Shown here piece after piece: positions 55,068 through 64,000 of a stretch of DNA of 64,000 nucleotides. Origin of the DNA: Methanococcoides alaskense (GTDB taxonomy: Archaea > Halobacteriota > Methanosarcinia > Methanosarcinales > Methanosarcinaceae); assembly GCF_027594145.1 (NCBI RefSeq), contig NZ_JAQFFK010000001.1:496001-560000 (forward strand), read 5' to 3'. Position 1 is the first letter of the stretch. Each line of letters starts with the position of its first letter. Both the position numbers and the translations under genes were made by a program. Below the pieces are notes generated by a model that searched no databases, was not told where the DNA came from, and saw only the letters and a program-made list of their open reading frames with translations.

Positions 55068-55937
55068 ATGGAAGATCGGACAAAAGGCATCATCTACATG
55101 CTCATGGTCGTTATCTTCTGGGGTTTCTCTTTCATAGGTACAAAGGTCCTGTTAAATTATCTGGACCCTGCGACCATAGGTTTCTTACGTTTTTTCATTG
55201 CAACAATACTTCTGTCTGCCATTTGCAGAAAAAAAGCGGATTATACCAGAAAACAACTAAAATACGTCATGATCGCCGGATTTCTGGGAGTTACAAGTTT
55301 TTACATGTTCGAGAATGTGGCACTCACCTATACAACGGCCACGAACGCATCCCTAATCGGTGCTACCGTGCCTGTGTTCTTCTTGCTCACAGTTGATACG
55401 CTAAAGCGTACATTTTCAAGCCCCATCAAATACCTGGGAGCAGTCATTGCTTTTGCAGGAGTCGGATTACTGATACTTAACGGAAAATTCAACCTTGCAC
55501 TTAATCCCCTTGGTGATCTTCTAATGTTCGGCTCGGTCTTCTCATGGGTCTTCTACACTACCATAATAGATAAATTAAGGTCGAAGGATATGCTCATCCT
55601 TTCCCGTGACATCACTCTGTTCGGTACGATCTTCCTGTTACCATTTGCACTTTTCGAGGCAAGGGACATGAGGGTCGATATTGTTTCCCAGTCAGATCTT
55701 GTAATAGCTCTTGTTTCCCTCATGTATCTGGCTATATTCGCTTCTGCTCTCGCCTTCCTTTTGTGGAACAAAGCAATAGATCTCACAGGCTCAAGCACAA
55801 CTACCAATGGGCTTTATCTTATTCCTCCAATAGCCATTCTTGGAGATAGCATAATTCTTGGGAACATACCTAATATATACGCTCTTGTGGGTGCGGTATT
55901 GGTTCTTGCAGGCGTGTATCTTTCAGAAAGGACTTAA
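55068..55937 (+). CDS. EamA/DMT-family transporter
   Basis: A 289-residue exporter of the drug/metabolite transporter superfamily with ten predicted helices in two EamA repeats. The first repeat has GFSFIGTKVLLNYLDPATIGFLRF, with ENVALTYTTATNASLIGATVPVFF as the conserved helix 3-4 region; the second has LGDLLMFGSVFSWVFYT and NKAIDLTGSSTTTNGLYLIPPIA. Substrates range from amino acids to nucleotides; none is indicated. It stands alone. Confidence 0.88.
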   Translation: MEDRTKGIIYMLMVVIFWGFSFIGTKVLLNYLDPATIGFLRFFIATILLSAICRKKADYTRKQLKYVMIAGFLGVTSFYMFENVALTYTTATNASLIGATVPVFFLLTVDTLKRTFSSPIKYLGAVIAFAGVGLLILNGKFNLALNPLGDLLMFGSVFSWVFYTTIIDKLRSKDMLILSRDITLFGTIFLLPFALFEARDMRVDIVSQSDLVIALVSLMYLAIFASALAFLLWNKAIDLTGSSTTTNGLYLIPPIAILGDSIILGNIPNIYALVGAVLVLAGVYLSERT

Positions 55938-56060
55938 AAGCAATTATGCATCGGCTTGAACATATAGTTAATTTTATATGACATCGGAACTAATAATATA
56001 TTACTCATGGGGGTGAGGGATTTGATTATGGTTACTTTCAGTTACAATGGAGGTAATACC

Positions 56061-56159
56061 ATGGAATCAGTAGTAAAACAAACATCATATGGACCATTTG
56101 TTCTATTCGTATCAATACTTCTGGCAGCTTTTGCAGGATTTGCAATACAGATGTATTGA
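56061..56159 (+). CDS. 32-residue single-helix membrane peptide
   Basis: MESVVKQTSYGPFVLF starts the peptide, followed by a hydrophobic helix to the end, FAGFAIQMY. The evidence for translation is GGAGGT (56049-56054), six bases before the ATG, one of the strongest ribosome sites in the window. Nothing else occupies 55938-56357. Small single-helix proteins often are accessory subunits of membrane complexes; no partner is obvious here. Confidence 0.55.
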   Translation: MESVVKQTSYGPFVLFVSILLAAFAGFAIQMY

Positions 56160-56357
56160 TCTTCCTTTTTTTGCAAGATCGTTTTTTGCTTGAAGTTACT
56201 TTGGAATACGGCATATTATTGGAATAGGTATACTCTTAAAATATTCAAAATAAATGAAACTCATGCCTGAACCGAAATACAAAATAAAAGACTTGTCAAA
56301 AAAGGGATGAGAAATAAATAATATCGGTTTTAACTTCTCATCATCAATTCATTTATC

Positions 56358-57665
56358 TCATTCATATCTCAAAGCATCTACCGGATTCAACTTCGCTGCA
56401 CTCTTTGCCGGCATGTAACCTGCGACAAGACCGACTCCTATGGAAACCAGGGTAGCCACAATTGTAGCCTTAACGCTCAACGTGAATACGAAAGGTATCT
56501 TCAATTGCATCGATATCAGATACACTATCACTTGTACAAATGCGGTTCCAAATATAATACCAATTAAACCGCCTACAAGTCCTATCAATGCAGCATTGCA
56601 GAGGAATATCAGAAGAACATCCTCATTTCTGGCACCTATGGCTTTCATAATGCCTATTTCTTTCGTCTTTTCAAGCACGGAAGTGAACATGGTATTGGCA
56701 ATACCAACAGAACCCACTAATAATGATATTCCTGCAATGAACGCAAGGAATGCGGTCAGACCTGATATCAATTTATTTGTGCTTTCCATCATTTCCTGCT
56801 GTGAATATATATAGAAATCCTTTGTGTCCTCATCAACACGTCTTGATAACTTGAGCTTTTTATCCATTTCATCAAGTGCAGGTTGCAGCTCTGCATTCTT
56901 GTAGAGTTTAACTTCTATGGAGCCATATACGTCCTTTTGCAGATTCGAATATTCATCATCCTGAGCCATTACATACATGTCCTCATAGGGCATGAATACA
57001 CTGCTGCCGAAAAGACCTCCCATCCCACCAAGAAGACCATCACCCTTTGCGAGAATGCCTACAACACGATAGGACTTTCCGTTCAACAGGATCAGCTGGT
57101 TAAGTCTTATCTTCTTATCCTTGAATGCCTCATTGGCAAGATTGTCGGAGATAACGACCACGTTTTTGTCACCTGCTTTAAGCAATCGTCCTTCACCTAT
57201 GTCCTCGGTGGTCATTTTTGACCAGACCTTCGGGTCAACACCGCTTATATATACCGATGTCTCTTCATTACCCATGCTCAGCATGGCACCAGAATCAACT
57301 TTTACATTGATGTATTCGATAGCAGATATTCTTTCAAGGGTCTGCACATCCTTTTTTGTCAATTGTGCTTGAGATTCTGAACCGGGATCATCAATGAACT
57401 GGTTCGTTTCCTTATCCTCTACCACAGGTTCGCCAACACCTTCATCCTCATTCATTTCAAAAGGAATTGAAGCAACAATGGTTATGGTGTCCCCTCCAAA
57501 ATCTTCAAGTGTCTTCGTTACTTGATCCTGAAAATATTCGCCGGTAGTTACAACTGTCATAACAGAAGCTATGCCGATAACAACACCTATAATGGTCAGC
57601 CAACTGCGTAATTTGTTGGCCTTGACCATATTCAGTGAGATTTTGAATATCTTTTTCGGTTTCAT
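56358..57665 (-). CDS. MacB/FtsX-like ABC transporter permease
   Basis: A 435-residue permease: one membrane helix near residue 20 (KLRSWLTIIGVVIGIASVMTVVTTG, family pattern), a large extracellular MacB-like domain (about 45-300), and three helices in the C-terminal FtsX domain (LISGLTAFLAFIAGISLLVG, IFLCNAALIGLVGGLIGIIFG and a last one near residue 405). MacB-type systems work mechanically, moving substrates outside the membrane or releasing lipoproteins. It is the third gene of the unit ATPase, surface protein, permease on the minus strand. Confidence 0.9.
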   Translation of the reverse strand: MKPKKIFKISLNMVKANKLRSWLTIIGVVIGIASVMTVVTTGEYFQDQVTKTLEDFGGDTITIVASIPFEMNEDEGVGEPVVEDKETNQFIDDPGSESQAQLTKKDVQTLERISAIEYINVKVDSGAMLSMGNEETSVYISGVDPKVWSKMTTEDIGEGRLLKAGDKNVVVISDNLANEAFKDKKIRLNQLILLNGKSYRVVGILAKGDGLLGGMGGLFGSSVFMPYEDMYVMAQDDEYSNLQKDVYGSIEVKLYKNAELQPALDEMDKKLKLSRRVDEDTKDFYIYSQQEMMESTNKLISGLTAFLAFIAGISLLVGSVGIANTMFTSVLEKTKEIGIMKAIGARNEDVLLIFLCNAALIGLVGGLIGIIFGTAFVQVIVYLISMQLKIPFVFTLSVKATIVATLVSIGVGLVAGYMPAKSAAKLNPVDALRYE

Positions 57666-57691
57666 TTTTCCACACCTCAGGAACGGACCTA

Positions 57692-58951
57692 TCAGAGCTT
57701 TTTCTTCTTATATAGAACAAAACCTGCACCACCAAGAAGCGCAAGTGTCAGAAGAAGTAAATTGTTGACACCTCCTGAAGAATTGCTCTTAACAGTGCTT
57801 TGTGATGCATCAGGCCTTGATGCAAAAACTGACAATTCCTTGTCCTGTATCTCTCTTTCGCCATCACTTGAAGTATAGGCTATCTGGAATTTCAAAGGCA
57901 AGGACTCGCCATAGTTGTCAGGGATCAATCCAAAATCTGCAAGTGTATAATCACCTTTCTGAAGGCTGCCCAGAACTACAGAATTAGAACCACTTCTCAT
58001 ACTCCATCCCTCCTGCTTAGGGATGGAAACGGTAACTGAACTTGCCTGATTGTTACCAATGTTGGATATTGAGAACGAATAGGACCCACCCATTGTCTGT
58101 TCAACGAATACTATATCGAAATCCGTTCTACCGCCAATGTAGATGCCTGCTTTACTTTCAATGGTCTTACGTTTCTGGTTCTCAAGTGTTCCAGCCTGTG
58201 TTATTGTTTGTAGTTCTTCGACATCATCATAAGTGAGTGTCATATCGAGTTTATACAATCCGGGTTTAGTGTTAACATTGGTCAGGACCTGGAAATCAAT
58301 TGTTGCATTCCCATCGATATCAATAAAATTGATGTATTTCACATTACTTGAACCGACAGGCAAAACAAGGTCGTTTGTGCTTTCCCAGGAGAACATTGCG
58401 TTCTTTAGCGGAGAGTTACCAACATTCTTTACCACGAATGACAGATTCGTTTTCTTGCCAGGTACCAGTTTTTCAAGGCTGATGGATTCGATCTCAGCAT
58501 TTGATTCACTATCAACATCGATGTAGAACTCACGGGAAATACAGACATTATCTTTGTTGCCCTGTTCATAGACCAGCACTTCCAGAGGATACTGGCCTGC
58601 ATTGACATTGTTATCAACAAGCATCTCGAATTTTACGACCTTGCTTCTATCATCCTCATAACGTCTTCCCAATTTACCGACATTTTCAATGAGGCTCGAA
58701 CCTGATACTTTCCTGAAAGGATATTTTGGAACCACTTCAACAACAAGGTTTCCTGTTTCACTTGAACCAGTGTTCTGGATGGAATACCTTATTTCAAGGA
58801 CATCACCCGGTTTTACAGGATCAGGTTTCTGGTTGAGCATATCTACCATTATTCCTTTATCAAGGACATTTATGGCCATGGCACTTTGCCCGAAAGGCAC
58901 TGTAATGACCATGCAGAGGATCATTATTTTAAGGATGAATTTTAATTTCAT
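57692..58951 (-). CDS. COG1361-type surface protein of the ABC operon
   Basis: A 419-residue exported protein from ATG 58951, which has AGGAG eight bases upstream; the frame is open from 58972 but without support. A signal peptide (ILKIMILCMVITVPFGQSAMA) is followed by three or more NEW3/CARDB-like beta domains with the pattern NTGSSETGNLVVEV, VKNVGNSPLKNAMFSW and ISNIGNNQASSVTVSIP. A Gly/Ser linker and C-terminal helix LLLLTLALLGGAGFVLY with KKKKL anchor it. Its place between ATPase and permease suggests it is the outer component driven by the transporter. Confidence 0.85.
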   Translation of the reverse strand: MKLKFILKIMILCMVITVPFGQSAMAINVLDKGIMVDMLNQKPDPVKPGDVLEIRYSIQNTGSSETGNLVVEVVPKYPFRKVSGSSLIENVGKLGRRYEDDRSKVVKFEMLVDNNVNAGQYPLEVLVYEQGNKDNVCISREFYIDVDSESNAEIESISLEKLVPGKKTNLSFVVKNVGNSPLKNAMFSWESTNDLVLPVGSSNVKYINFIDIDGNATIDFQVLTNVNTKPGLYKLDMTLTYDDVEELQTITQAGTLENQKRKTIESKAGIYIGGRTDFDIVFVEQTMGGSYSFSISNIGNNQASSVTVSIPKQEGWSMRSGSNSVVLGSLQKGDYTLADFGLIPDNYGESLPLKFQIAYTSSDGEREIQDKELSVFASRPDASQSTVKSNSSGGVNNLLLLTLALLGGAGFVLYKKKKL

Positions 58952-58968
58952 AACAAGGTCTCCTTTTT

Positions 58969-59706
58969 TCAAATATTATTATTTTGATCATCGATCTTCG
59001 AAGAATTATCATTTATCTCATCGCGAACAATCATGCCATCCTTCAGAACTATATGTCTTGCAGCGTATTGTGCAAGGTCCATGTCGTGGGTCACCATCAC
59101 TACGGTCTTACCTTTCTCTTTCCACAAACGATAGAGGATTCCCATTACATCACGCCCGGTCTTACTGTCCAGGGCCCCGGTGGGCTCATCCGCAAGAATA
59201 AGTTCAGGATCACATGCCAGGGAACGTGCGATTGAAACACGTTGTTGCTGTCCGCCTGAAAGCTGACTTGGTCTGTTGTTAAGTTTGTCAGACAATCCTA
59301 CAAGTTCAAGGGCTTCTGTTGCTTTTTCCAGAGCAATGTCATCTTCAACTTCCTGTATCTCCAATGGCAGGAGGACATTCTCAAGAGCTGTCATTCCGGG
59401 AATAAGGTTGTACTGCTGGAAAACAAAGCCGATGGTCTTGCCCCTGAGCGTTGAAAGATCGGACTCGGTCATGTCTGCTATATTTCTGGACTTTAAGAAA
59501 ATATCACCTTTGGAAGGAACATCGAGACATCCTACCAGGTTCATCATTGTGGATTTACCACTACCTGAAGGGCCGATGATAGCAGCGAATTCGCCGTATT
59601 CGATCTCGATATTAACTTTTTTCAGAGCATCTACCTGCACTTCACCCATTTGGTATATCTTCCAGACATCACGAAATTCTATCAGCGGTTCTGTCATATC
59701 TTGCAT
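58969..59706 (-). CDS. MacB/LolD-like ABC transporter ATPase
   Basis: A 245-residue ATPase with GPSGSGKST (Walker A), Q-loop [20 protein letters not shown], signature [16 protein letters not shown], Walker [15 protein letters not shown] and switch histidine in MVTHDMD. The ENVLLPLE and GALDS wording is the LolD/MacB group. I start at ATG 59706 because the in-frame extension to 59862 crosses the promoter; ATG 59697 is also possible. It is the first gene of the operon, with an inverted repeat 30-55 bases upstream. Confidence 0.92.
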   Translation of the reverse strand: MQDMTEPLIEFRDVWKIYQMGEVQVDALKKVNIEIEYGEFAAIIGPSGSGKSTMMNLVGCLDVPSKGDIFLKSRNIADMTESDLSTLRGKTIGFVFQQYNLIPGMTALENVLLPLEIQEVEDDIALEKATEALELVGLSDKLNNRPSQLSGGQQQRVSIARSLACDPELILADEPTGALDSKTGRDVMGILYRLWKEKGKTVVMVTHDMDLAQYAARHIVLKDGMIVRDEINDNSSKIDDQNNNI

Positions 59707-59734
59707 AATAATGGTACGTGTATAAAAGCAAGGG

Positions 59735-59760
59735 GTAGTTGAAAAATATAGTTCAACTAC
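59735..59760. promoter_or_regulatory. Perfect inverted repeat, probable operator of the ABC operon
   Basis: GTAGTTGAA (59735-59743) and TTCAACTAC (59752-59760) are perfect 9-bp arms around 8 bases. On the minus strand a TATA box (AATATATAAAG, 59766-59776) lies just upstream, so the transcription start of the ABC operon falls inside the repeat, as expected of a repressor site. The same TATA-rich segment could serve the plus-strand genes, whose product includes a winged-helix regulator. Confidence 0.65.
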
Positions 59761-59797
59761 ATTTTCTTTATATATTACCCAGATTATAGTGACACCC

Positions 59798-60574
59798 ATG
59801 GATCTAAGTGTTCTTAATTCAACAATACCACAAGAGCTATTGGATCTATCTGCCGAGATCAATTCGAGCTATACTGCAACAGATATTGTACTTGATCTGA
59901 TCTCATATCCATTGATGGCGATTCTTGCACTGATGATATACTTGGAGATCTCGAAGATATATTCTATCAGTCAGTATCAGGGACTTAAACATTTCAAGAA
60001 CGCTTTTTTATTCTTTGGAATAGGGAATCTTTCATTCCTTACAGTTGTGATCTCATTTATAATGCTGAAATTCTCCATTTTAATAGGAACATATTTTTTT
60101 CTTATTGTGGGAGTACCTGCATTGGTCCTTGCTTTATTTGGATTCTGGATAGCCAGGTCTGAATTGCTTTACACAATTACATGGAAGCATTTTGATTCCA
60201 TCTCGACAAAGAGGGTAATCAAAGCATTATTTTTCATAGGTCTGATGTTCTTTGTATTCATTGATCTGATAATCTATAGTTTATTGAGCGAAGCATATGG
60301 ATTTGCAGTGGGAATGGTCTATAAAGGTTTAATTTTTGCTTTAATACTATTATTAATTAAGAGCAATCTTAGGTCTTCCGGAAGGATGGGGTCAATAAAG
60401 AATCCATATTATCTAGGGCTTATCATGCTTTTTACATTGAATTTTTTGGGGATTTTTGCAGACCTCATAGCAGAGTCTAGCATTGCAACAATTTTTATAA
60501 ATGGGTTTACAATTACCGCTTACATAATTATCCTTAAAGGTATTAGAAAATGGAGTCGCATTCTAACAATATGA
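59798..60574 (+). CDS. Polytopic membrane protein paired with a winged-helix regulator
   Basis: A 258-residue protein, starting at ATG 59798 (or GTG 59789), with about seven hydrophobic segments from residue 33 on: PLMAILALMIYLEI, GIGNLSFLTVVISFIM, YFFLIVGVPALVLALFGFWI and others. No family is recognised. It resembles membrane sensors or accessory proteins that sit beside small regulators in methanogens, but that is inference. Its end overlaps the regulator gene by 25 bases, so the two are made together. It is divergent from the ABC operon. Confidence 0.65.
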   Translation: MDLSVLNSTIPQELLDLSAEINSSYTATDIVLDLISYPLMAILALMIYLEISKIYSISQYQGLKHFKNAFLFFGIGNLSFLTVVISFIMLKFSILIGTYFFLIVGVPALVLALFGFWIARSELLYTITWKHFDSISTKRVIKALFFIGLMFFVFIDLIIYSLLSEAYGFAVGMVYKGLIFALILLLIKSNLRSSGRMGSIKNPYYLGLIMLFTLNFLGIFADLIAESSIATIFINGFTITAYIIILKGIRKWSRILTI

Positions 60575-60852
60575 AACCTTTTCAGAAAAGAAGCCGTCTG
60601 GAGATCATAAGGGATATTCTTAAAGTTATACGCGAATCCAATAACTCTATCAGTCCAACAAAACTCCAAAGGTTCTCCAATCTTTCTTTCCAGATGTTCG
60701 AAGAATATGTTAACGATCTTGAAAAGAAGGGGCTTATTGAAGCCAAACCCTATAAGGAAAAAAGGAAGATATATTCGCTTACAGATAAGGGGAGGGCTTT
60801 TCTGGATAAATATCAGGATTTTGTGAATTTCCTTGCAGATTTTGGTCTCTGA
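60550..60852 (+). CDS. Winged-helix transcriptional regulator (HTH_45-like)
   Basis: A 100-residue DNA-binding protein. RSRLEIIRDILKVIRESNN, ISPTKLQRFSNLSFQMFEEYVNDLEKKGLI (family pattern) and KIYSLTDKGRAFLDKY give the helix-turn-helix, recognition helix and wing of the small archaeal winged-helix family, followed by a short C-terminal helix used for dimers. It overlaps the upstream membrane-protein gene. The perfect inverted repeat at 59735 fits a dimeric regulator and is its most obvious target (inference). Confidence 0.85.
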   Translation: MESHSNNMKPFQKRSRLEIIRDILKVIRESNNSISPTKLQRFSNLSFQMFEEYVNDLEKKGLIEAKPYKEKRKIYSLTDKGRAFLDKYQDFVNFLADFGL

Positions 60853-61075
60853 ATAACACATACTTTTTTAAGATCACTCTGATATGTCTTTATGCATCCT
60901 CCTTCATAAAAATTAAAGTTCTGAGAACATGTACTAGTATTAGATACAATATTTCTATTATTATGATCTCCAAAACATGATGGTGGAAAAACCTATGTAT
61001 AAGTTATATGCAAAGTCATATGTTCACTATCGAAAAAACAATAATTGAAACAATCGTAATTATGGAGGTCTATAT

Positions 61076-61372
61076 ATGACATTCTTAGATGATAAAATGC
61101 CAGAAGCTTCTAAAGCCTTTGGAGATCTGCGATCTGCTATATTCAGGGCAAACGCGCTTGACATAAAAACAAAAGAACTGATTGCAGTTGCATCAGCAGT
61201 CCTTATGCGTTGCGAAAAATGTGTGAAGATCCATTCAGAAAGGGCAAAAGAGAACGGTGCAACTGAAAGCGAAATAGCCGAATCGATTTCCATTGCAATG
61301 TTCATAGCAGCCGGATCACAATTAAACTGGACAGATGCATATGACGAAATACTTGATGGCACAGAAGAGTGA
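61076..61372 (+). CDS. Carboxymuconolactone decarboxylase family protein
   Basis: A 98-residue CMD/AhpD-like protein: KTKELIAVASAVLMRCEKCVKIHSERAKENGA contains the C-x-x-C and downstream histidine active site of the AhpD type, typically a thiol-dependent peroxide or disulphide reductase in redox defence. The C-terminus reads AESISIAMFIAAGSQLNWTDAYDEI. GGAGGT is seven bases before ATG. A stem GATCAG/CTGATC follows around 61409-61433. It is a distant relative of the dead gene at 43079. Confidence 0.88.
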   Translation: MTFLDDKMPEASKAFGDLRSAIFRANALDIKTKELIAVASAVLMRCEKCVKIHSERAKENGATESEIAESISIAMFIAAGSQLNWTDAYDEILDGTEE

Positions 61373-61661
61373 AAAATAAAAGTAGGACGATCATATTTTT
61401 AATGAAATGATCAGGCTTTAGTGGAGTCTGATCGTGTTGTGCAGTTCTGGTATACACTCATAAAATAAATATTACATATGTATGCACACACATATTTATT
61501 TATATTTATATATGCGTGTATTCTTAATAACCTTTTTAATATCGAACTAATATAATTTATATGATATTTAGTAAGGTAAAAACGTTTGATCAAGAATAAT
61601 ATTTATATATGAAAAAGTGAGACATACCTATGATTTATTTTTATCTTAGGGTGGTACACTA

Positions 61662-64000
61662 ATGAATAGATCGGCATTTAGTCTGGTTATAATTACTTTT
61701 ATAATATTAACAACAAGTATTCCTGCTCAATGTATGGGGTATGATGCCAGATCCTTCAATGATGAAGGAGTAGCTCTGACATTGAATGGAACCTATGATA
61801 GGGCCATTGCGAAATACGATCTTGCACTTGTATCCAATCCCGATTCCCTGGTTGCACTTGAAAATAAGGCAGCAGCCCAATTTCTTTTAGGAGACTATGA
61901 TGGGGCTATCATCACTTACGATCATATTCTAAAGTTACAACCCGAATCTCCACTGATTCTTACTAAAAAAGGCATAGCACTGGAAAAAAAAGGAGATTAT
62001 GGAGCTGCTATTGAAACATATGATAGAGCTCTTATGTATCTTACTAAATATATTTCAAATATTCCTCTGAATGAAACAAGCGAATTGAACGGATCAACTT
62101 CCACAACTTCCATTATAGAAGAGCTTGGAGTTGACGAATCAATGATACTGTATCATAAAGCCAAGTCTCTTGAAGGACTTGGAAGGAATGAGGAAGCAAT
62201 TCAACTTTATGAACAATTCATTGAGATACAGCTTGAGCATTCAACAACCCTTTATGAAAAAGGTCTTAATTTCGCAGAAGATTTTAAGTCGGAACAAGCT
62301 ATTGCACTTTATGATGAAGCACTACAGGCCGATCCTGATAATACGACCATCTGGTACTCAAGAGGGCAGGCATATGATAGTCTTGGTCTTTATGAAGAAG
62401 CTATTGTATCCTATGACAAAGTGATAGAGTTCGGTCCCAACGATGTGAACGCATGGTGGAACAAGGCGCTTGACTATGACAAGCTCGATAAAAAGGAAGA
62501 TGCTATTGTCTCTTATGAGGAAGTACTCGTTCTTGACCTTTACAACGCAGAAGCATGGTTCAACCTTGGGGTTGCACTTGAATCTACTGGCAATTATTTC
62601 GAAGCAGTAAACAGTTTTGAACAGGTTCTATTGCTCGATCCTGACAATCTTGATGCATGGCACAAAAAAGGACTTGTTCTCAATAAAATTGGAAAATTCG
62701 ATGAAGCACTGGTCAGTTATGATAGTGCATTGAAGATCAATCCGGACAACATCGCTAAAATATATGCATCCAATCCAGCAATAGCAAGCTTGAACACCAG
62801 TCAGCTTGCTGGATCATTTGTGGCGCCCCCTTCATTTAATAGTGATTCTGCAAAGATATGGTACGACAAAGGTACTCTTTATCTTGAACTAGAAGACTAT
62901 GATGAAGCGGTCCTTAGTTTTGAAAAAGTTCTTGAAAATGATCCAAAGCATGCGATCGTATGGTATAAAAAAGCTATTACACTCGACAAACTAGAAAATT
63001 ATAATGGTGCTATCATATGTTACACTGAAGCATTGAAAAGAGATTCATCCTGTGCAAATGTGTGGTATCAGAAAGGATATGACCTTGATACTACTGGAAG
63101 GTATTCAGAAGCTGTTTCCTGTTACAAAGAAGCTGTAGAACTCGACCCACAGTTCACTCTTGCATGGTATGCACTTGGTCTTGATCTTGCCCATATGGAT
63201 GAACATAGCGAAGCAATTGCTGCATATGATCAGGTTATTGGACAGAACCCTACTTTTGCTGATGCCTACTATCGAAAGGGAAGGGCCCTTGATAAGCTCG
63301 GTTCGTATCAAGATGCGATCGGAAGCTACAGTACTGCTATTTCATTAGATGCTTCCAACTCTGCTGCAAGTTTCCAGATGGAGGCTGATCTCAGTCGAGT
63401 TGAAAGATCAAACCATTTATCTACTATTCCAAAACAGGATATAAGTCCTATTATAGACATTTTTGAGATGATGAAGAGTATCTCAGGTATTAGTGATTAC
63501 GATAAAGCCATAATGGAACAGAATGAGGTCGATCTTATTGGTGTCGTTCCCGATGGACACGATGCATGGGTTGCCAAAGGCGGTTCTTTATTTTCGACAG
63601 GAAGTTATATTGATGCTCTTTCATCATATAATAAAGCGATATTGATCAAGCCGAACTCCAGTACCACTTTGTATATGAGAGGGCAAACATATGAAATGCT
63701 TGGGGATACGTCCAGAGCAATAGACGATTACGAAAAAGCCGTTGATATTGACAGTAGCTATAAAGTTGCATGGTTAGCTCTCGCACAGAACGTCTACAAG
63801 TCAAGTAATTATTATTATGCGATCCAGGCGTATGACAGCCTTTTGAAGATCGATCCGGAAAACAAGACTGCATTGCTCCAGAAAGGTCAAGCTTATGATA
63901 AGATCGGTCTTTATGCAAGTTCACTGGCCTCTTACAACAAACTTCTAACGATTGATAAAGGTAACACCGAAGCATGGTATTTGAGAGGAGTTGCTTCCTA
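61662..64000 (+). CDS. Secreted TPR-repeat protein (3-prime end outside window)
   Basis: ATG 61662, with GGTGG nine bases upstream, opens at least 779 codons with no stop before the window end. A signal peptide (about 1-25, ending SIPAQC) is followed by a long series of tetratricopeptide repeats: recurring patterns are AIAKYDLAL..NPDSLVAL, EEAIVSYDKVIEFGPNDVNAW and SEAVSCYKEAVELDPQFTLAW, about 34 residues each, some eighteen units visible, interrupted by less regular spacers near residues 145 and 370. TPR solenoids bind other proteins; here it should act outside the cell or at its surface. Specific partners are unknown. Confidence 0.85.
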   Translation, partial: MNRSAFSLVIITFIILTTSIPAQCMGYDARSFNDEGVALTLNGTYDRAIAKYDLALVSNPDSLVALENKAAAQFLLGDYDGAIITYDHILKLQPESPLILTKKGIALEKKGDYGAAIETYDRALMYLTKYISNIPLNETSELNGSTSTTSIIEELGVDESMILYHKAKSLEGLGRNEEAIQLYEQFIEIQLEHSTTLYEKGLNFAEDFKSEQAIALYDEALQADPDNTTIWYSRGQAYDSLGLYEEAIVSYDKVIEFGPNDVNAWWNKALDYDKLDKKEDAIVSYEEVLVLDLYNAEAWFNLGVALESTGNYFEAVNSFEQVLLLDPDNLDAWHKKGLVLNKIGKFDEALVSYDSALKINPDNIAKIYASNPAIASLNTSQLAGSFVAPPSFNSDSAKIWYDKGTLYLELEDYDEAVLSFEKVLENDPKHAIVWYKKAITLDKLENYNGAIICYTEALKRDSSCANVWYQKGYDLDTTGRYSEAVSCYKEAVELDPQFTLAWYALGLDLAHMDEHSEAIAAYDQVIGQNPTFADAYYRKGRALDKLGSYQDAIGSYSTAISLDASNSAASFQMEADLSRVERSNHLSTIPKQDISPIIDIFEMMKSISGISDYDKAIMEQNEVDLIGVVPDGHDAWVAKGGSLFSTGSYIDALSSYNKAILIKPNSSTTLYMRGQTYEMLGDTSRAIDDYEKAVDIDSSYKVAWLALAQNVYKSSNYYYAIQAYDSLLKIDPENKTALLQKGQAYDKIGLYASSLASYNKLLTIDKGNTEAWYLRGVAS

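Overview
The window comes from a methanogenic archaeon of the Methanosarcinaceae, most likely Methanococcoides or a close relative. This is inferred from gene content rather than from a marker gene: archaeal Pus10 and TrmY, ribosomal protein L21e, RNA polymerase subunit Rpo4, a membrane-anchored LonB protease, a GHMP-type shikimate kinase, the ablA/ablB pair that makes the osmolyte N-epsilon-acetyl-beta-lysine, and large surface proteins with PKD and PGF-pre-PGF domains. The sequence is moderately AT-rich, with TATA boxes, GGAGG/GGTG ribosome sites and frequent TTG/GTG starts. No methanogenesis genes lie in the window.

Layout. 0-7.6 kb: the end of a histidine kinase with an in-frame amber codon, a 404-bp repeat, a VTT-like membrane protein, a broken TIR-like gene, DUF434, an Asp/Glu racemase, a methyltransferase-like protein, the ablA-ablB operon and a second copy of the repeat. 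7.6-18.4 kb: lrgAB, a DEAD-box helicase, an ICMT/NnrU-like membrane protein, a truncated UPF0282 gene, a small repeat protein, a cohesin/PKD surface protein, tRNA-Leu(UAA), an RNase Z-like hydrolase, a phosphoesterase, an AIM24-like protein, a META-like lipoprotein and a DUF21 membrane protein. 18.6-34.5 kb is the conserved core: trmY-pus10, rpl21e, rpo4, DUF655, ksgA and an Mtq2-like methyltransferase; two tandem HyuA-like genes separated by strongly structured DNA; shikimate kinase, chorismate mutase and purE; then lonB-tldD-pmbA.

34.6-46.8 kb: a REC-PAS protein, a 1505-residue surface subtilase, a P-type cation ATPase, a dead carboxymuconolactone-decarboxylase-like gene, small and membrane proteins, a LysE exporter and a TnpB-only IS200/IS605-type element whose tnpB is frameshifted. 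46.8-55 kb: a 2-oxoacid:ferredoxin oxidoreductase (korAB), a VOC protein, a junction of two gene fragments (an FMN-dependent dehydrogenase and an AcnA-type aconitase), a complete bacterial-type aconitase B and nicotinate phosphoribosyltransferase. 55-64 kb: an EamA transporter, a 32-residue membrane peptide, a MacB-like ABC operon facing a membrane protein plus winged-helix regulator across a perfect inverted repeat, a small CMD protein and a long secreted TPR protein cut by the window end.

Functional links. Pus10 makes pseudouridine-54 in tRNA and TrmY N1-methylates it. AblA and AblB carry out two consecutive steps of osmolyte synthesis. TldD and PmbA form one protease. Shikimate kinase and chorismate mutase serve aromatic synthesis. 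AcnB and Kor are both citric-acid-cycle-type enzymes. Six loci are visibly broken or truncated, so the flanks of the conserved core look like a decaying, rearranging part of the chromosome. I found no CRISPR array, rRNA or phage. The least explained signals are the 404-bp repeat pair, the nested stem region between the hyuA genes, the inverted-repeat operator at the ABC operon, and the amber codon in the kinase.
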